Source: Persicaria tinctoria
Taxonomy: Eukaryota > Streptophyta > Magnoliopsida > Caryophyllales > Polygonaceae
Length of the DNA: 64,000 nucleotides
Direction: 5' to 3'
Assembly: GCA_037127255.1 (NCBI GenBank)
Contig: JBANSL010000013.1
Span: 55,019,688 to 55,083,687 of the forward strand
The notes under the pieces are model-generated. The model saw only the letters and a list, made by a program, of their open reading frames with translations. It had not been told where the DNA came from and searched no databases. The position numbers were made by a program, and so were the translations under genes. Shown here piece by piece: positions 21,512-32,360 of the stretch; positions within the stretch are counted from its first letter, which is position 1; each line of letters begins with the position of its first letter.

Positions 21512-21656
21512 CCTCCTTAGGCTTTGTTAAAGATGGAGGAATCGTTCAGGCTCGAGAATATGATCAATAGGTGTGCGGTCAGTTCTTCGCATGCACATGA
21601 AAAACAAAAAACAAAGAAAGAGTAAAAAGGAACCAAAAAAGGCGCGATTGATTGCT

Positions 21657-21674
21657 TCCCTAGCAATGGCGCCA
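21657..21674 (-). promoter_or_regulatory. Primer binding site, tRNA-Asp type
   Basis: The minus strand reads TGGCGCCATTGCTAGGGA. The known plant tRNA-Asp primer site is TGGCGCCGTTGCCGGGGA, so the match is 16 of 18, and both differences are changes expected from decay of CpG or CpCpG methylated sites. It lies about 12 bp inside the 5' LTR. Confidence 0.8.
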
Positions 21675-21686
21675 ATTTATTTTTAT

Positions 21687-23441
21687 AGGAGGATTATATG
21701 TCTAGTATTAAAGTAAATAAAACTAATAAAAGCAAACCAACTCCTGTCCAAGAAAATAAATACAAGACTTCCTCCCGTTGTAGTAGAAGGTAGTCAGGAT
21801 CGATTCACGAGGAAGTGTGTCAGCGCCCGCTTTTTAAGTCTAGAAAACACTCGAAATTGACTCAGGAAGTACTCGACGTCGACCAGCGTCCTTGATGTCG
21901 ACCACTCAGTCGAGCAGAACTACAAAACAGAAAATAGAAATGCAAAAAAGAACGAAAGCTAGTCGACCTCGAGTAGATGTAGTCGATGTCGACCATTATA
22001 GCACTCGACGTCGACCAGTGTCGTCGATATTGAGTAGTGCATAATCAAAATTCGCAACGAAAGACAAAAATAAACACAAAGTGTTGGGAATAAATTCAAT
22101 AAACCAAAAGACTTCCAAGATCGGGGTTTCAATGCCATGACGATAACCAGATAAAATAATGCATAAAGGTATAAAAGATCATGCTTTTCATCAAATAAAT
22201 GTCGTTATTAACAAGTAGGAATATAGAGGCTTTTGCATAAACCCTAATTATTACTAATCCTTTTCCCATAATAAATCAAAGTTGTATTAATATCACTTTC
22301 ACTTCAATAACACAAACAAGGATCACCTTCGGCTTTCGCAAAAGAATCATGCTCGTATGGATAGAAGACGAAATCGCATCAAAAGATTGTACCTTTACCG
22401 CGTTTACCTTACATGGCTACCGTCGGGCTCACCCCGACCCTAGAATTTGGGTGACTACTTGCTCTTCATCATCAAGAAACACATCAATAATAAAAGGGAA
22501 ACAACTATTTGCATTAAATAAAACCAAAACTTACAATCAATCGAAGCCAACTTCCGCTCTCGCAAAACAGAACCTCTCTCAATCAAGCTCTCTCTCGAAG
22601 TTCTCTCTCTAACTATAGTGGAACACAATTGCTTGTGGCTTGGATGCTTCCTAAAACCAGCCCCTATGGCCTTATTTATAGTATTCAATCCCCGCTATCC
22701 AAGGAAAGAATATCGTATCTATATCTAAAATTATTTATCTAAAAACATAAGATAAAGTTTAATGAATAAAGAAAATAAATCTATTAGGAAATTATACTAA
22801 TCTGGATAAATCGCTCTTGAGAACTTGATAGATCTTCATGTTGATGGATATAATTCCACATATCTTCACTTGCAAGTAATCTATCTTCTCGGCACACACT
22901 CGATCTCGGACTCGGACTGACGCATGTGAGTATTCGACGTCAACTAAAAGTACTCGACGTCGAGTAGAACTTTTCTCCTTGGATTCGCACTCGAGCTCTG
23001 CTGCTCTCTGGACTCGATATGAGTACTCGACATCAAGTAGAGTTACTCGACGTCGACTAGCTCTTGTCTCCTCGAGTGATTGGCTTGCTCGACATGCTTA
23101 TTTTCGACTAGGTGGCACTCGATATCGACTAGAGTTGGTCGATATCGACTAGCTGTGTTGAGTGCTTCCTTCCTTTTTTCTCGCTCGATTTGTCCTGGTT
23201 CAGCTGCTCTTTGACCTCAGACTTTCTGTAGTTGACTTTGAGCTTTTTTTTATCCTTTCTCCGAATTGCTATCAAATGACTCGATTTATGCGAAATTAAA
23301 CATAAACTAGTGTAGACTCCATAATTTGGCAAATAAGCATAAACTACGTAGATTCTGTAAAATTGTAACCCAAATGTATGAAATGCATACAGAAATCGTT
23401 ATAAAAGAAAGTGTAAAACATGGCAAATTAGGCTCAGAATA
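21687..23441 (-). mobile_element. 5' LTR of the 14930-23441 element
   Basis: Matches 14930-16607 with scattered point changes. It holds about 95 bp near 22783-22880 that are absent from the other LTR. TCGA-type palindromic clusters are at 21868-22040 and 22935-23150. On the minus strand the start reads TATTCTGAGCC against TGTTGTGAGCC in the 3' LTR, so its terminal TG has decayed. Confidence 0.85.
22673..22681 (-). promoter_or_regulatory. TATA box of the 5' LTR
   Basis: TATTTATAG on the plus strand, CTATAAATA on the minus strand, at the same place as in the partner LTR. This would drive the genomic RNA of the element. Confidence 0.6.
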
Positions 23442-24150
23442 GATTGAAATATCAGCATAAAAGTGGTTTTACCGACTTGACATATAGCATCATATATTGT
23501 GAAATACAACCATAAACCGCAACATAAAAAAGGAACATGTTCTTAAAAATAAAGTCAAAACTAACCTTCCACTCTAACATCATCCCCCCCCCCCCTAAAC
23601 CCCTATTTTGTTCTTTCCCGCCGCCATTTTTACCCCCTCGATCATAAAACAAATTATCAGAAAGGTTAGTAACTTTGTTCCAAGTTCAGTTACTTTGTTC
23701 TTTAAAATTACAACTCTATTTGAAATCATTTCAAACATACCTTCAAGCTTCAAGCACAAATCCTTATCCCATACAGGTATGTCCCCTTTTGTCTGCTCTC
23801 GTATTTTCAGCATCCCCTTTGTCAACTCTGTTAAGGCCTTTGTAAGCTTCACCATCTTTTTAATCTTTCTCAGATAAATGCTTATTCTCCTTGATGACAG
23901 CATCCAACCGTGGAGACGAGTCCCTCCTCAAAATGATAGAAGTGTCCGGCCTGCTCTTCTGCCAATTTTTTCCCAACCTTAACAGCCCAAATATCAGAAG
24001 CCTTGTACTTAACACTAGAATGCATCAAGAAAACTACGAATGGAATCGAAATATCTAGAAAAGGAGGGGGAGTGGTAAAAGCAGGTACGAAAGCACAAGG
24101 GGCATTGCCACCAATAAAATTCAAGTAAATTTTTTTTCCTAACATGCCTC
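23442..24150 (-). other. Unassigned minus-strand ORF pair
   Basis: Two minus-strand frames overlap by about 22 bp: 23882-24145 (87 codons, with L-N-F-I-G-G-N-A-P-C-A-F-V-P-A-F) and 23595-23903 (102 codons, Lys-rich, with K-A-L-T-E-L-T-K-G-M). They may be one frameshifted gene, as the second continues where the first ends. I recognise no domain. A run of C lies at 23586-23596. The flanks are transposons, so a decayed transposon protein is likely. Confidence 0.3.
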
Positions 24151-24762
24151 ACATGATAAGTAGGATATAATCGAGGTTCACAATAAAATTCAAAACAAAG
24201 AGAGTCAAGAAATTGTTTTTCTTGAAATTACATCCCATCCAACCCTGAGAATTCAGCATACTTTGGATATAATAGTGCCTATTTCAAATAAATACAAGAA
24301 TGCTGAACAAAAATAAAAACAGATAACCGACAAATGAATAAACATAGCATAACCAATAATAACAGATAGCAGGCAAAGCTTGAAAATAAATATATTTAAT
24401 ATAAAAATCATACCAAGTCTTCATTAAAAAGCTTAACTGCCTCATCGTACACGTGTTGTACAACGGATTCTCAATGTAGAGAGTAAGGATCCCTAGAGGT
24501 CATCTTGAAATTGCAATCAAACTTGTCAAACAGGGCATGAAATGCTTTCAATATCCAAGCATGTAGATATAACAATAAAAAAAAAAGAATTTATATAATA
24601 CAAATAAATAATTGCTGACATCTAAATACATAAATAGCGATACAATATAAACTGCAAACACAAACAATATTTGCTACTAACAATGAAACACAAAAATAAT
24701 AACAAAAATATTACCTAGAAAGCTAAAGGATATCCATATCATTCATGTCACTCTCTTTTATC
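24151..24762. other. AT-rich stretch with nothing recognised
   Basis: No open frame of note, no terminal repeats and no RNA gene recognised. Confidence 0.4.
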
Positions 24763-25030
24763 ATTGATGTATTGTTATTCCTGATCCTTCGCTCGTGGGC
24801 TTGGAATCAAGAATTAACAACTCCGTATATTTGTCCCGACCTTGCAATATTCTTTGATTTCTCCTGATTCGGAACAAGTTCAAATAGGTATTATTGAAGG
24901 ATTTATATTGGGACAGAAAATAAATAATAACAACATAAGAGAATAAAAGAAACAACGATGGAAGCCGCTACAGCGACGAAGGCAGCAACCTATTGGCTAC
25001 ACGTGCAGTGACCAGGCGGTGGACAAGGCA
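24763..25030. repeat. Dispersed repeat, copy 1
   Basis: Shares most of its sequence with 43790-44045, including CTCCGTATATTTGTCC, GACCTTGCAATATTCTTTGA, GGAACAAGTTCAAATAGGTA, GAAGGATTTATATT and GGCTACA(C/T)GTGCAGTG. Copy 1 is followed by a GC-rich piece with an open plus frame (25019-25216) that carries no known domain. The repeat may be the end of a transposon family not otherwise recognised. Confidence 0.75.
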
Positions 25031-25209
25031 GCAGCCGTTGCCAGCATGCAGGGGCCACCGCGTGAGCGAGAGCGAGGACGCAACGACGAAAATCTCACTC
25101 CCTTCTGCGACGAAGACTGCTACTATTCTGCGATGGTTTTTTTAGCTAGGGTTCTTCCTTTGTTTTTGGGATTGTGTTTGGAATTAGGGTTTGGATCTTT
25201 TGAGAGGAT

Positions 25210-25571
25210 GAATTAATAATAACAATAATTTGAATACAAAAGCTTGGGATTGAAGGATTGAATAACCTTTTAGCCAAAAGGTTTCTTCAATACAATTTTC
25301 CAATTTAAATTTAATCAATTGTAGAGAATGTCTTAAATAACAAAGCAATTCCAATCCTTCCTTGCAAAGGATGTAATTTGGCTAGATAAAATAATGATAA
25401 ATCCTACCTAAGATAGATTAAAACTAGATAAAAGATGGATAGACATAGGCTTAATGGTAAAGGAAAAACCCTAGGAGGTATTTTCCTTCACACAATTATT
25501 TCCATAATGGTTTAAATAATAAATATAACAAAAATAATGTTCCAATATTAAGTAGGAAAATTGGCCAGCAC
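25210..25571 (-). mobile_element. Probable 3' LTR or 3' end of the second gypsy element
   Basis: This stretch lies just beyond the pol C-terminus in the reading direction. It has the AT-rich, frame-free make-up of an LTR and includes CCCTAGGAGG near 25470-25480. A matching copy at the other side of the element (right of 37015) was not found, so the boundaries are guesses. Confidence 0.35.
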
Positions 25572-25760
25572 CTAGACCCCTCAGCATCGTCCCCTAGGCC
25601 TCGGCATCGACCCCCTGGGCCTCGACATCGAGTCACGGTGGATGTTGGCGAGTCCTCATGAGCTCTGTGTGTGGTCTCAAGCTCACCTCTTGGGCTGGTG
25701 GTCTAGTCCTGAGCAAAGTGACCCCCTAGGCCTCGACATCGACCCCCTAGGCTTGAATCC
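25572..25760. repeat. CCTAGGCCTCGACATCGACC repeats at the pol 3' end
   Basis: Five variants of a unit near CCCCTAGGCCTCGACATCGA occur at 25577-25636 and 25724-25755. On the minus strand they are purine-rich (GAGGCCTAGGGGGTCGATG) and contain the same TCGA(C/T)-TCGA word as the 14930 element. The group at 25724 overlaps the end of the pol frame; the other lies in the presumed LTR border. Confidence 0.75.
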
Positions 25761-27171
25761 TTGCTCCATAGCTCCTTGGTAATGAATGAGAAATGCCTTG
25801 GTAGCCTCTTGAATCTTCTTGGTCCTTGCGCGAGTGATAGGACCATCAAATGGCACCTTTATCTTGTCCTCAATGTCACCAAGAGTCATCGCCAGTTGCA
25901 CTACATCATTCTCCTCCACTTGAGCATGATTTGTCCTCTAATCGTCGTCAGAGTAATCGTCTTGCACGACCAAGAACAGATCGACTACATTGAAGGTGGA
26001 ATGGACATTGTACTTGTCGGCAAGGAGATCCAGCTTGTAGGCACTGGGTCGCATCTTTTGAACCACGCGGAATGGTCCATCTCCCCTGGGATCCAGCTTA
26101 GTTTTCCGTTGCTGGGGAAAATTTCCTTCCTGAGATGCAACCATACAACGTCACCAACGTTGAACTGCACATCCTTGCGATAATTGTCCTTCGCCGCCTT
26201 GTACTGAGCGCTCTTCCTTTCCAGCTGTGCCTTGGTCCGCTCATGCAAGCGCTTGATGAAATAAGCCTGCTTAGTTGCATCCATGCTCTCCTTCTTTTCC
26301 ACATGCGTAAGAGGATTGCGCCCATATACCACCTCAAAAGGAGTCTTCTTTGTTGTAGAATGCCTAGACCTGTTATAAGCAAACTCAACAAAAGGTAGGC
26401 AATCTTCCCACCTTCTAAGGTTAGTACACAACATGACTCTCAGGAGAGCACCAAGAGTCTTATTAGTAACCTTAGTTTGGCCATCAATTTGAGGGTGACA
26501 AGAAAGTAGAAAATAAAAGCTTAGTGCCCATCTTACACCATAAAGTTTTCCAAAAACAACTATAAATTTTAGAATCACGATCAGACACAATTGATAATGG
26601 CAATCCATGTAAATGAACAACATCCTTAAAGAAAAGATTAGCAACATGAATATCATCACCAGTCTCGCAGCAAGGAATAAAATGAGCCATTTTGGAGAAC
26701 ATATCCACTACAACAAAATTAGAGCCATGTCCTTTAGATGTCCTTGGTAATCCGACAACAAAGTCCATAGATACATCTTCCTAAGGAGCATTCGAAATAG
26801 GTAGTGGAGTATATAGACCATTAGAATTCGCTTTAGACTTAGACTTGCACATGTAACCCAACTTTTGACAACTCTAATTACATAATTAATCATTTTAGCC
26901 CAAAAGTAATGTTCTTTCAATCCTGCTAAAGTCTTCTCTAATCCAACATGTCCTCTAGATTCATGCACTTCTTGAGTAAAGAGTCTTCTAATAGATGATG
27001 ATAGGATACAAAGCTTGTCCTTCTTAAACAAATATCCATTATCAAGAAAGTAAAAATAAACTTTACTTTCGGACACACATTGAGCATAAATGATTTTAAA
27101 GAAACTATCACTAGCATATATAGTTCTTTAATAAATGCAAAACCCAAGATATGTGCATCACAATTGTTCAA
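25683..27171 (-). pseudogene. Gypsy integrase, frameshifted, catalytic Glu changed to Lys
   Basis: Integrase inserts the element DNA. Read on the minus strand: the zinc-binding part around 26990-26850 (H-E-S-R-G-H-V-G-L-E-K-T-L and a Cys near C-A-S-L), the core with [12 protein letters not shown] (first Asp) and I-V-S-D-R-D-S-K (second Asp), then [16 protein letters not shown], where the family has Glu in place of the first Lys. The C-terminal part has V-G-D-V-V-W-L-H-L-R-K-E and G-P-F-R-V-V-Q-K, then F-N-V-V-D-L, and a tail G-P-I-T-R-A-R-T-K-K-I. Frame changes lie near 26800, 26500 and 26120. Clearly non-functional. Confidence 0.85.
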
Positions 27172-27180
27172 GAGGACATA

Positions 27181-27620
27181 CTAGCGTAATAGATCGTTAG
27201 CTACCACGTTATCCTTTCCCTTCTTGCGGTGAACAACATAGGAAAAGGTCTCCAAGAACTCCACCCACCGAGCAAGGCGTCTACTCAACACCGTTTGACC
27301 TTTGAGATACTTTAGCGCTCCGTGATCCAAATGAATCACAAACTCCTTAGGCCATAGGTAATGCTTCCATGTCTGCAAGTAACGAACGAGAGCGAACAAC
27401 TCCTTGTCGTAGGTAGAATAGTTGAGCTCAGCAAGGCCTAACTTCTCGCTGAAATAGGCAATGGGACGCCTATTATGAAAAAGCACCCCATCAATGCTAG
27501 TGCTAGAAGCATCACACTCGAGCTCAAAAGGATGTGAGAAGTCGGATAGTTGCAGCACTAGGCCATGAGTGAGCCTATCCTGGAGAGTATCAAATGCCCT
27601 CGGATGCGCGTCGGTCCAAC
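27181..27620 (-). pseudogene. Gypsy RNase H, end interrupted by insertion
   Basis: The minus-strand frame gives F-E-L-E-C-D-A-S (first catalytic Asp), [18 protein letters not shown] (catalytic Glu) and [12 protein letters not shown] (Asp), then [17 protein letters not shown] (family: ADALSRR). The frame is open for over 140 codons, upstream of the usual Met. At 27621 it runs into the target duplication and LTR of the inserted element; its missing N-terminal side resumes at 34154. N-D-L-L-R in place of A-D-A-L-S suggests one or two changed residues. Confidence 0.85.
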
Positions 27621-27625
27621 GGAAC
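27621..27625. repeat. Target site duplication, left copy (GGAAC)
   Basis: GGAAC directly before the TG of the left LTR pairs with GGAAT after the CA of the right LTR (34149-34153). Four of five bases agree. Removing one copy with the insertion leaves the host pol frame uninterrupted. Confidence 0.8.
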
Positions 27626-29026
27626 TGACGGAAAGAGAAATGTCGTTAGATTTCACCTCGCCAAAGATAATGACTCAAACTAACAAATTAAACTAGCAAC
27701 CTAGTATATCGGATAAGTAAGGGGTCAAACCTACAGAGAAGCAAGTATTTCAATGCAATATATGTTTATCAATTATGCAAATAGGGATGAGATATGAATG
27801 TAAAGAGGTAATGAGGAATGCAAATAAACTATGATAAAGATGTGAATAGGAACAAAGAGAACATAAAAGATAAGAGTGTGGTTTGCCTACAGTTCGCAAC
27901 ATTGGTTGATTTACTTGATCCTTGAGTTGATATTAATATTATTCCTAAGCCTATGTCCACTTAACTAAAGTTGAAGGATCCGCATGGATACAATCACCTT
28001 ATTCAATATCACTAAAGAGTAGCATTAAGAACTCAAGTGCTTAGACCAATTAGCATATCGATTCAATGCAATTAAGACACAATTGGAACAACCCTAATCA
28101 ACATAATCAACATCTAACAATATAGATCAATTGTTATCATCCACTACAAAGGCATAGAAATATTACTAAAACAATGACTTCATTTGCTACCGAGAAACCA
28201 ATAACAGATTCATAGCATAAATGCGAACTCTAACTAGACGCGAGGTCGTAGAAAGAATCACAAATATAAACAATTAAGAACAAGATGATAAATAAACTTA
28301 TGAATAACATAGAAATCAAGTCTCACAATCAACCAACCAAGTATTGAATCATAGCAAAACCACAAGAATTCTAGGCAATAACATACCTTGAATCCGTAAA
28401 CATAAATCCTTTATTTGTCATAAGTTTATGGGGAATGGAATGAATGAATAGAACTACAATAACCTACTGAAATATGACCTAATATAGCCTCCTTTCGTCG
28501 GCCAAACCCTAGAATAAGTGAATATAAAAGTTTCCATAAAGATAGACTTGGGCCGCGTATCGCAAATCTGGAACGGACGACAACAGCGGGTGTCGTGTGA
28601 AAGGCGGCGGGCGCTGTCCGTACGGTTTGATAGCTTCGACACACTAAACTTGTAATGCACCTTTTGGAGTCATCCTTCGTTCGATTGATACAAATAAATA
28701 TGGGTTGGAAAGCTCTTTCCAAACTCTACAATTCTCATGAAAACCTCAGAAGCTAATTTTAACTTCTCATAAACTTAAAGATGGGACTTCTCCATTGTCA
28801 CCATTTTTGCACTTGTTCTTTAGCTCTTCTTTTGTCCATTTGCTCCATACTTTCTCCACTTTTCAAAGCCGGATCTTATAACCTACAAATAAACACTAGA
28901 AATCGTGTATTTCGCACTTTGAATACCAAATGACCAAGAATGCAAATAATCTAAATACATATGCAAAATGAATACTTAATGCACCTAAGACTACCTACAA
29001 ATGACCATAAAAAATATGCATTATCA
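27626..29026 (-). mobile_element. 3' LTR of the nested element
   Basis: Starts TGACGGAAAGAG and ends GCATTATCA. It is 1,401 bp against 1,398 bp for its partner, with scattered single-base differences (about one in ten by eye), so the insertion is not recent. A GC-rich patch at 28545-28635 (GCGGGTGTCGTGTGAAAGGC, GCGGGCGCTG) interrupts otherwise AT-rich sequence. Confidence 0.9.
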
Positions 29027-29042
29027 AACTCCCCTACCCTTA
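29027..29042 (-). promoter_or_regulatory. Polypurine tract of the nested element
   Basis: The minus strand reads TTAAGGGTAGGGGAGTT right before the TGATAATGC start of the 3' LTR. Similar tracts lie further in at about 29171-29186 (CTTCAGTGTGGGGGAGTT) and 30450-30468 (AGTTTAAGTGTGGGGGGAAA). Confidence 0.75.
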
Positions 29043-29170
29043 AGCGTTGCTAGTCCTCTAGCGAACATATAGTAGAGAAAAGAGATAGAGACTTCTTCAT
29101 GTCTAAACAATTTTTTTATAGATCATAACAAATGCAAATTAAACATGAAAGACGCAAACAAATTGTCATA

Positions 29171-30468
29171 TATCCAACTCCCCCACACTGAAGCCTTTGT
29201 TTGTCCTCAAGCAATAAAAAAACAGCAATGACCAAACATCCCACAAACATATTCATCATGCATTCACATCGTCAAAAGAAACATCAAATTTAAATGAACA
29301 CAAAATCAAGTGAATAAACATCATAGCATGTATTTAGCAATCAAAGCGTAGAAGTAGAAATCATCCAACCTTACCAGGAATATGTGTTTCACTGATGCTC
29401 TCATGTATTTAGGCTTTTAAGTTCAACTCTCAACTCAATCCTATATGTAACTAAGCTCGTAGAAATTGGCAACAATATCACCAAATCTCCACCGAAATGC
29501 CATTACTTGCAGAAAAACAATAAAAATAAGCAATTTGGCTCTAGATAACTCTCTTTTTTTTTTTCTTTTTGATTTTTTCTTCTTTTTGTCTTTTGTTTCT
29601 TGCTTTACTTTCTTTCGGCCTTAGTATATTCCTTACTCGAGTCGCAAACATGGGTGTCATGAATGATCCTAGTCTATCAACACCTCAACTTACTTGAATA
29701 AAGTCCATGTGAACATCTTTTGACATGAGTTGCAAACATGGGTGTCATGAATGAACCTGGTTACTCAATGATCAAGCTTCCTTCCTTACTGGGTAGCTTT
29801 TGACACCGTTTTGCGTGAATCATAACCATGGGTGTCATGCGTAGACCCGGTTACTAATTGTCTCAACCATTTTCAATTTAATTCAGTCAATTCTCACATG
29901 CAACTAAGCCAAATATGAACATAAAAGCATAAGCATCCGCAAGCAACAAACATGTGAGTCGGTATTGACAATAGATAATGAAGTCAATATCAAGAGGTAG
30001 AAACATAAGGCGAGTAAATCACACATACAAAAGCAAAAGGAATTAAATGATTCCAATAAGGCTAATACAATCTCACAAGGGTCATGTTTTGATGGATTTC
30101 AATCATACTCAAGCTCAATTACATCACTAAATCATGCATCATACGAAAAACATTTTAAGGTGATAAGGCTAAACAATCCAAACATGTTATGGAATTTATA
30201 TGGTCAAGAGAAAATATATAATATAGGACAAACATTGCTAGATGAGTAGTTGAATAACACATATTTATGCAATGCATGATATTTTTGGGTTTTTTTGACA
30301 TTTTTTATTTCTTTTTCTTTTTCTAATGCAATAAGATAACGGAAAAGCAAACATGAATATATGAATATATAACAATGCAAACAATCAAACATAAACATGA
30401 ATGCAAACAATAAAACATAAACATGAATGCATGAATCTAATAATGCAACTTTCCCCCCACACTTAAAC
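29171..30468 (-). promoter_or_regulatory. Two extra internal polypurine-like tracts
   Basis: AGTGTGGGGGAGTT (about 29171-29186, minus strand) and TTTAAGTGTGGGGGGAAAG (about 30450-30468, minus strand) repeat the motif of the terminal tract. Between them is noncoding sequence. They could be extra plus-strand priming sites or relics of duplication. Confidence 0.45.
29636..29844. repeat. Triple 89-bp repeat around CATGGGTGTCATG
   Basis: Copies start at 29636, 29724 and 29813, spaced 88 and 89 bp. Each has (C/G)(A/G)-(A/T)GA(G/A)T(C/T)(G/A)-(C/T)AA(A/C)CATGGGTGTCATG. The same three copies with the same spacing are found at 59243, 59331 and 59420, and one copy at 17044. No open frame runs through it. 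Confidence 0.8.
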
Positions 30469-31259
30469 TTTTCGTCATCCTTAAATGAAAATCAAATAAA
30501 GACAACAAAATTTAATAGAAAATCACAAGTGACGTAAAAGGGAACCTACTTGATCATGGTAGTAGTGGTTTCCATCATCGGACAACAAACTTTAGAACAC
30601 TGAGGGTGGCGGCAGGCACTGGTCAGAGGGTGGCAGGCGCCGTGTGTTGCAGAACCGTGAATAAGAGGTTCAACGTCGATGTTCCGACGTCTAAACTCCT
30701 TCCAAATTTTCTCCTTGAAGATCATGACTTGGTTTCAAAGTCTTTCTTTGGTGGTAGGGATGGTGATGGCATGAGAAAGAATCGAGTTTTGATGGATGAA
30801 GGGTAGTGATGAATGTATTTGATGGATAGGAAAAGAAAGACTTTTGATTGAAACACAAGCCTTAGGTTTTGGAATTTAAATTCAAGTGGAGAAATTAAGA
30901 TTCTTGTGTGGCTTAGAGACAAAGGCTTGAACGATCAAAATTAGGGAATTGGGATGTCTGGTGGTTGGAAGGGAATGTCCATCTATCAAAAAGAAAAGAA
31001 AAATATTAGGAAAAGATAAAAATAGTAAAAGAAAACAAAATAAATGAAAAGATAAAATCTAGTCCTAAGATAAATGGAAAATAACTAAGATGAATCAACC
31101 TAACCTAAGATAGATAAAACTAGCCTATGATAGAATAAAATATAATCCTAAAGAAGATAAAATAAATCTACTCCTAAAATAAAAAGAAAAAAATATATCT
31201 AATCCTAAATAAGATAGAAAATAAAATCTAACCTAAAAATCGGAAATAATATAAAAAAT

Positions 31260-31780
31260 ATGGATAAAATAGGATAGCAATTACTCTATTTCAATGTTAC
31301 CGAAATTCGGAACGCATCTGTAAACAGTACAGCGGTGGGGGCCGTCATGTGCAGGATGACAATCTGAGATAACTTCCCTACATTGGTTAGCTCAAGACTC
31401 CTCCAAAAACATGTATCTATATGAAACTCTATCATTTTATTGAATTTGAAAGACTACCTACCTAACTAGGAATCGGAAAACTTGCAAACTAGAAAACATA
31501 TCTTGGGTTGCCTCCCAAGAAGCGTCCTTGGTTATCGTCATATACTTGATAGTTTATTTTATCCTTCCTTTTAGACTCATTCAAACATTGTTAAAGACCT
31601 TAGAAGCAAATCAAATTGTTGTACCCAACCAAAATTTCAATGAACACTAAACATGAGAAAATAAGCAAATAAGGATACCTTGTAGAGAAGCTTTGACACT
31701 TCTCTATTTACCTGAGTTTGATCTTTCCCAGAGGGAATATAAGACCAACACAGTTCCGTTGTTGCCTTATAGAAGTAATG
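31260..31780. other. Internal noncoding part with a GC-rich patch
   Basis: A GC-rich patch at 31320-31360 (ACAGCGGTGGGGGCCGTCAT) lies in AT-rich sequence. Similar patches are at 30605-30660 (GTGGCGGCAGGCACTGG) and 32278-32330 (GACGGTCGTCGCCG, GATGGGCGCCGCCC). They share CAG-, GGCG- and GCCG-type words with the LTR patches at 28560-28630 and 33695-33755. Confidence 0.5.
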
Positions 31781-31783
31781 CTC

Positions 31784-32220
31784 CTAGGGATCTAAATATT
31801 CACCATAATCCACAAAAGTGTTAGAAATTTCATTACCTTGCTCAGAAGCAATAGAAATCGGCTCTGGAATTGGTTGTGTGATTGAGATTAGCTCTTCTGA
31901 TGAATTAGGAGCCAAAACATATAGATCCCCATGCGTGCACTCATGAAATTCCATTTCAAGAGGCATTGGGCTTTCCACTTCATCGGATGTAGGTAGGAAG
32001 AGATAATGGATGGTGAAACGAAAGGTATGATAAATGATGGAGAAGAAGGCACAATGGGTGATGGGGAGGAAGATATAATGGATGATGAAGGAGATGGCAT
32101 ACAAGATAATGGAGAATAAGGCATAATAGATGAAACCTCACGCATCAACTCATGAGACTCCATTTCAAGAAGTACTAGATCTTCTTCTTCACCCCAGTCA
32201 TCATCAGAGAAGCCATGCAT
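31784..32220 (-). CDS. Unassigned ORF in the nested element, acidic then Ser/Pro-rich
   Basis: I do not recognise this protein. The frame opening at 32220 begins M-H-G-F-S-D-D-D-W-G-E-E-E-D and continues with Glu-rich sequence, then a Ser/Pro/Ile repeat (variants of S-P-S-S-S-I-I-S near 32040-32110). It changes frame near 32000, after which the 31784-32104 frame gives P-L-E-M-E-F-H-E-C-T-H-G-D-L-Y-V-L-A-P-N-S-S-E-E. E-L-M-R-E and F-H-E-C-T-H-G suggest the acidic motif is repeated. It may be a broken ORF typical of this element family. Confidence 0.35.
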
Positions 32221-32360
32221 CTCCCAATATTCTTGCTCAGTTAGTATCCTTACCTTTGGGAAGTTTAATTTAAAGAGACGGTCGTCGCCGATTGTGTAGC
32301 GATGGGCGCCGCCCTATACAGTGGCGATTCCTCCTTGAGTAGCTAGGCCAACTTCTTGCA

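Larger units (their letters stand above)
14930..23441 (-). mobile_element. Ty3/gypsy LTR element with gag and protease, pol largely deleted
   Basis: Two direct LTRs (14930-16607 and 21687-23441) flank about 5.1 kb. In minus-strand order: 5' LTR, tRNA-Asp-type primer site (21657-21674), gag (21511 to about 20460), protease (about 19560-19170), a palindrome-rich spacer, a short piece of the pol C-terminus (18620-18440), noncoding 3' region, polypurine tract (16608-16625), 3' LTR. Reverse transcriptase, RNase H and the integrase core are missing, so it needs help from another element to move. Gag and protease resemble the Athila/Tat branch. No intact target duplication was found. Confidence 0.85.

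Noticed and set aside
14930..23441. 5-bp target duplication of the gypsy element
   Set aside because: Flanks ACACT and CAATC (minus orientation) do not match, and the ends are decayed, so no duplication is claimed.
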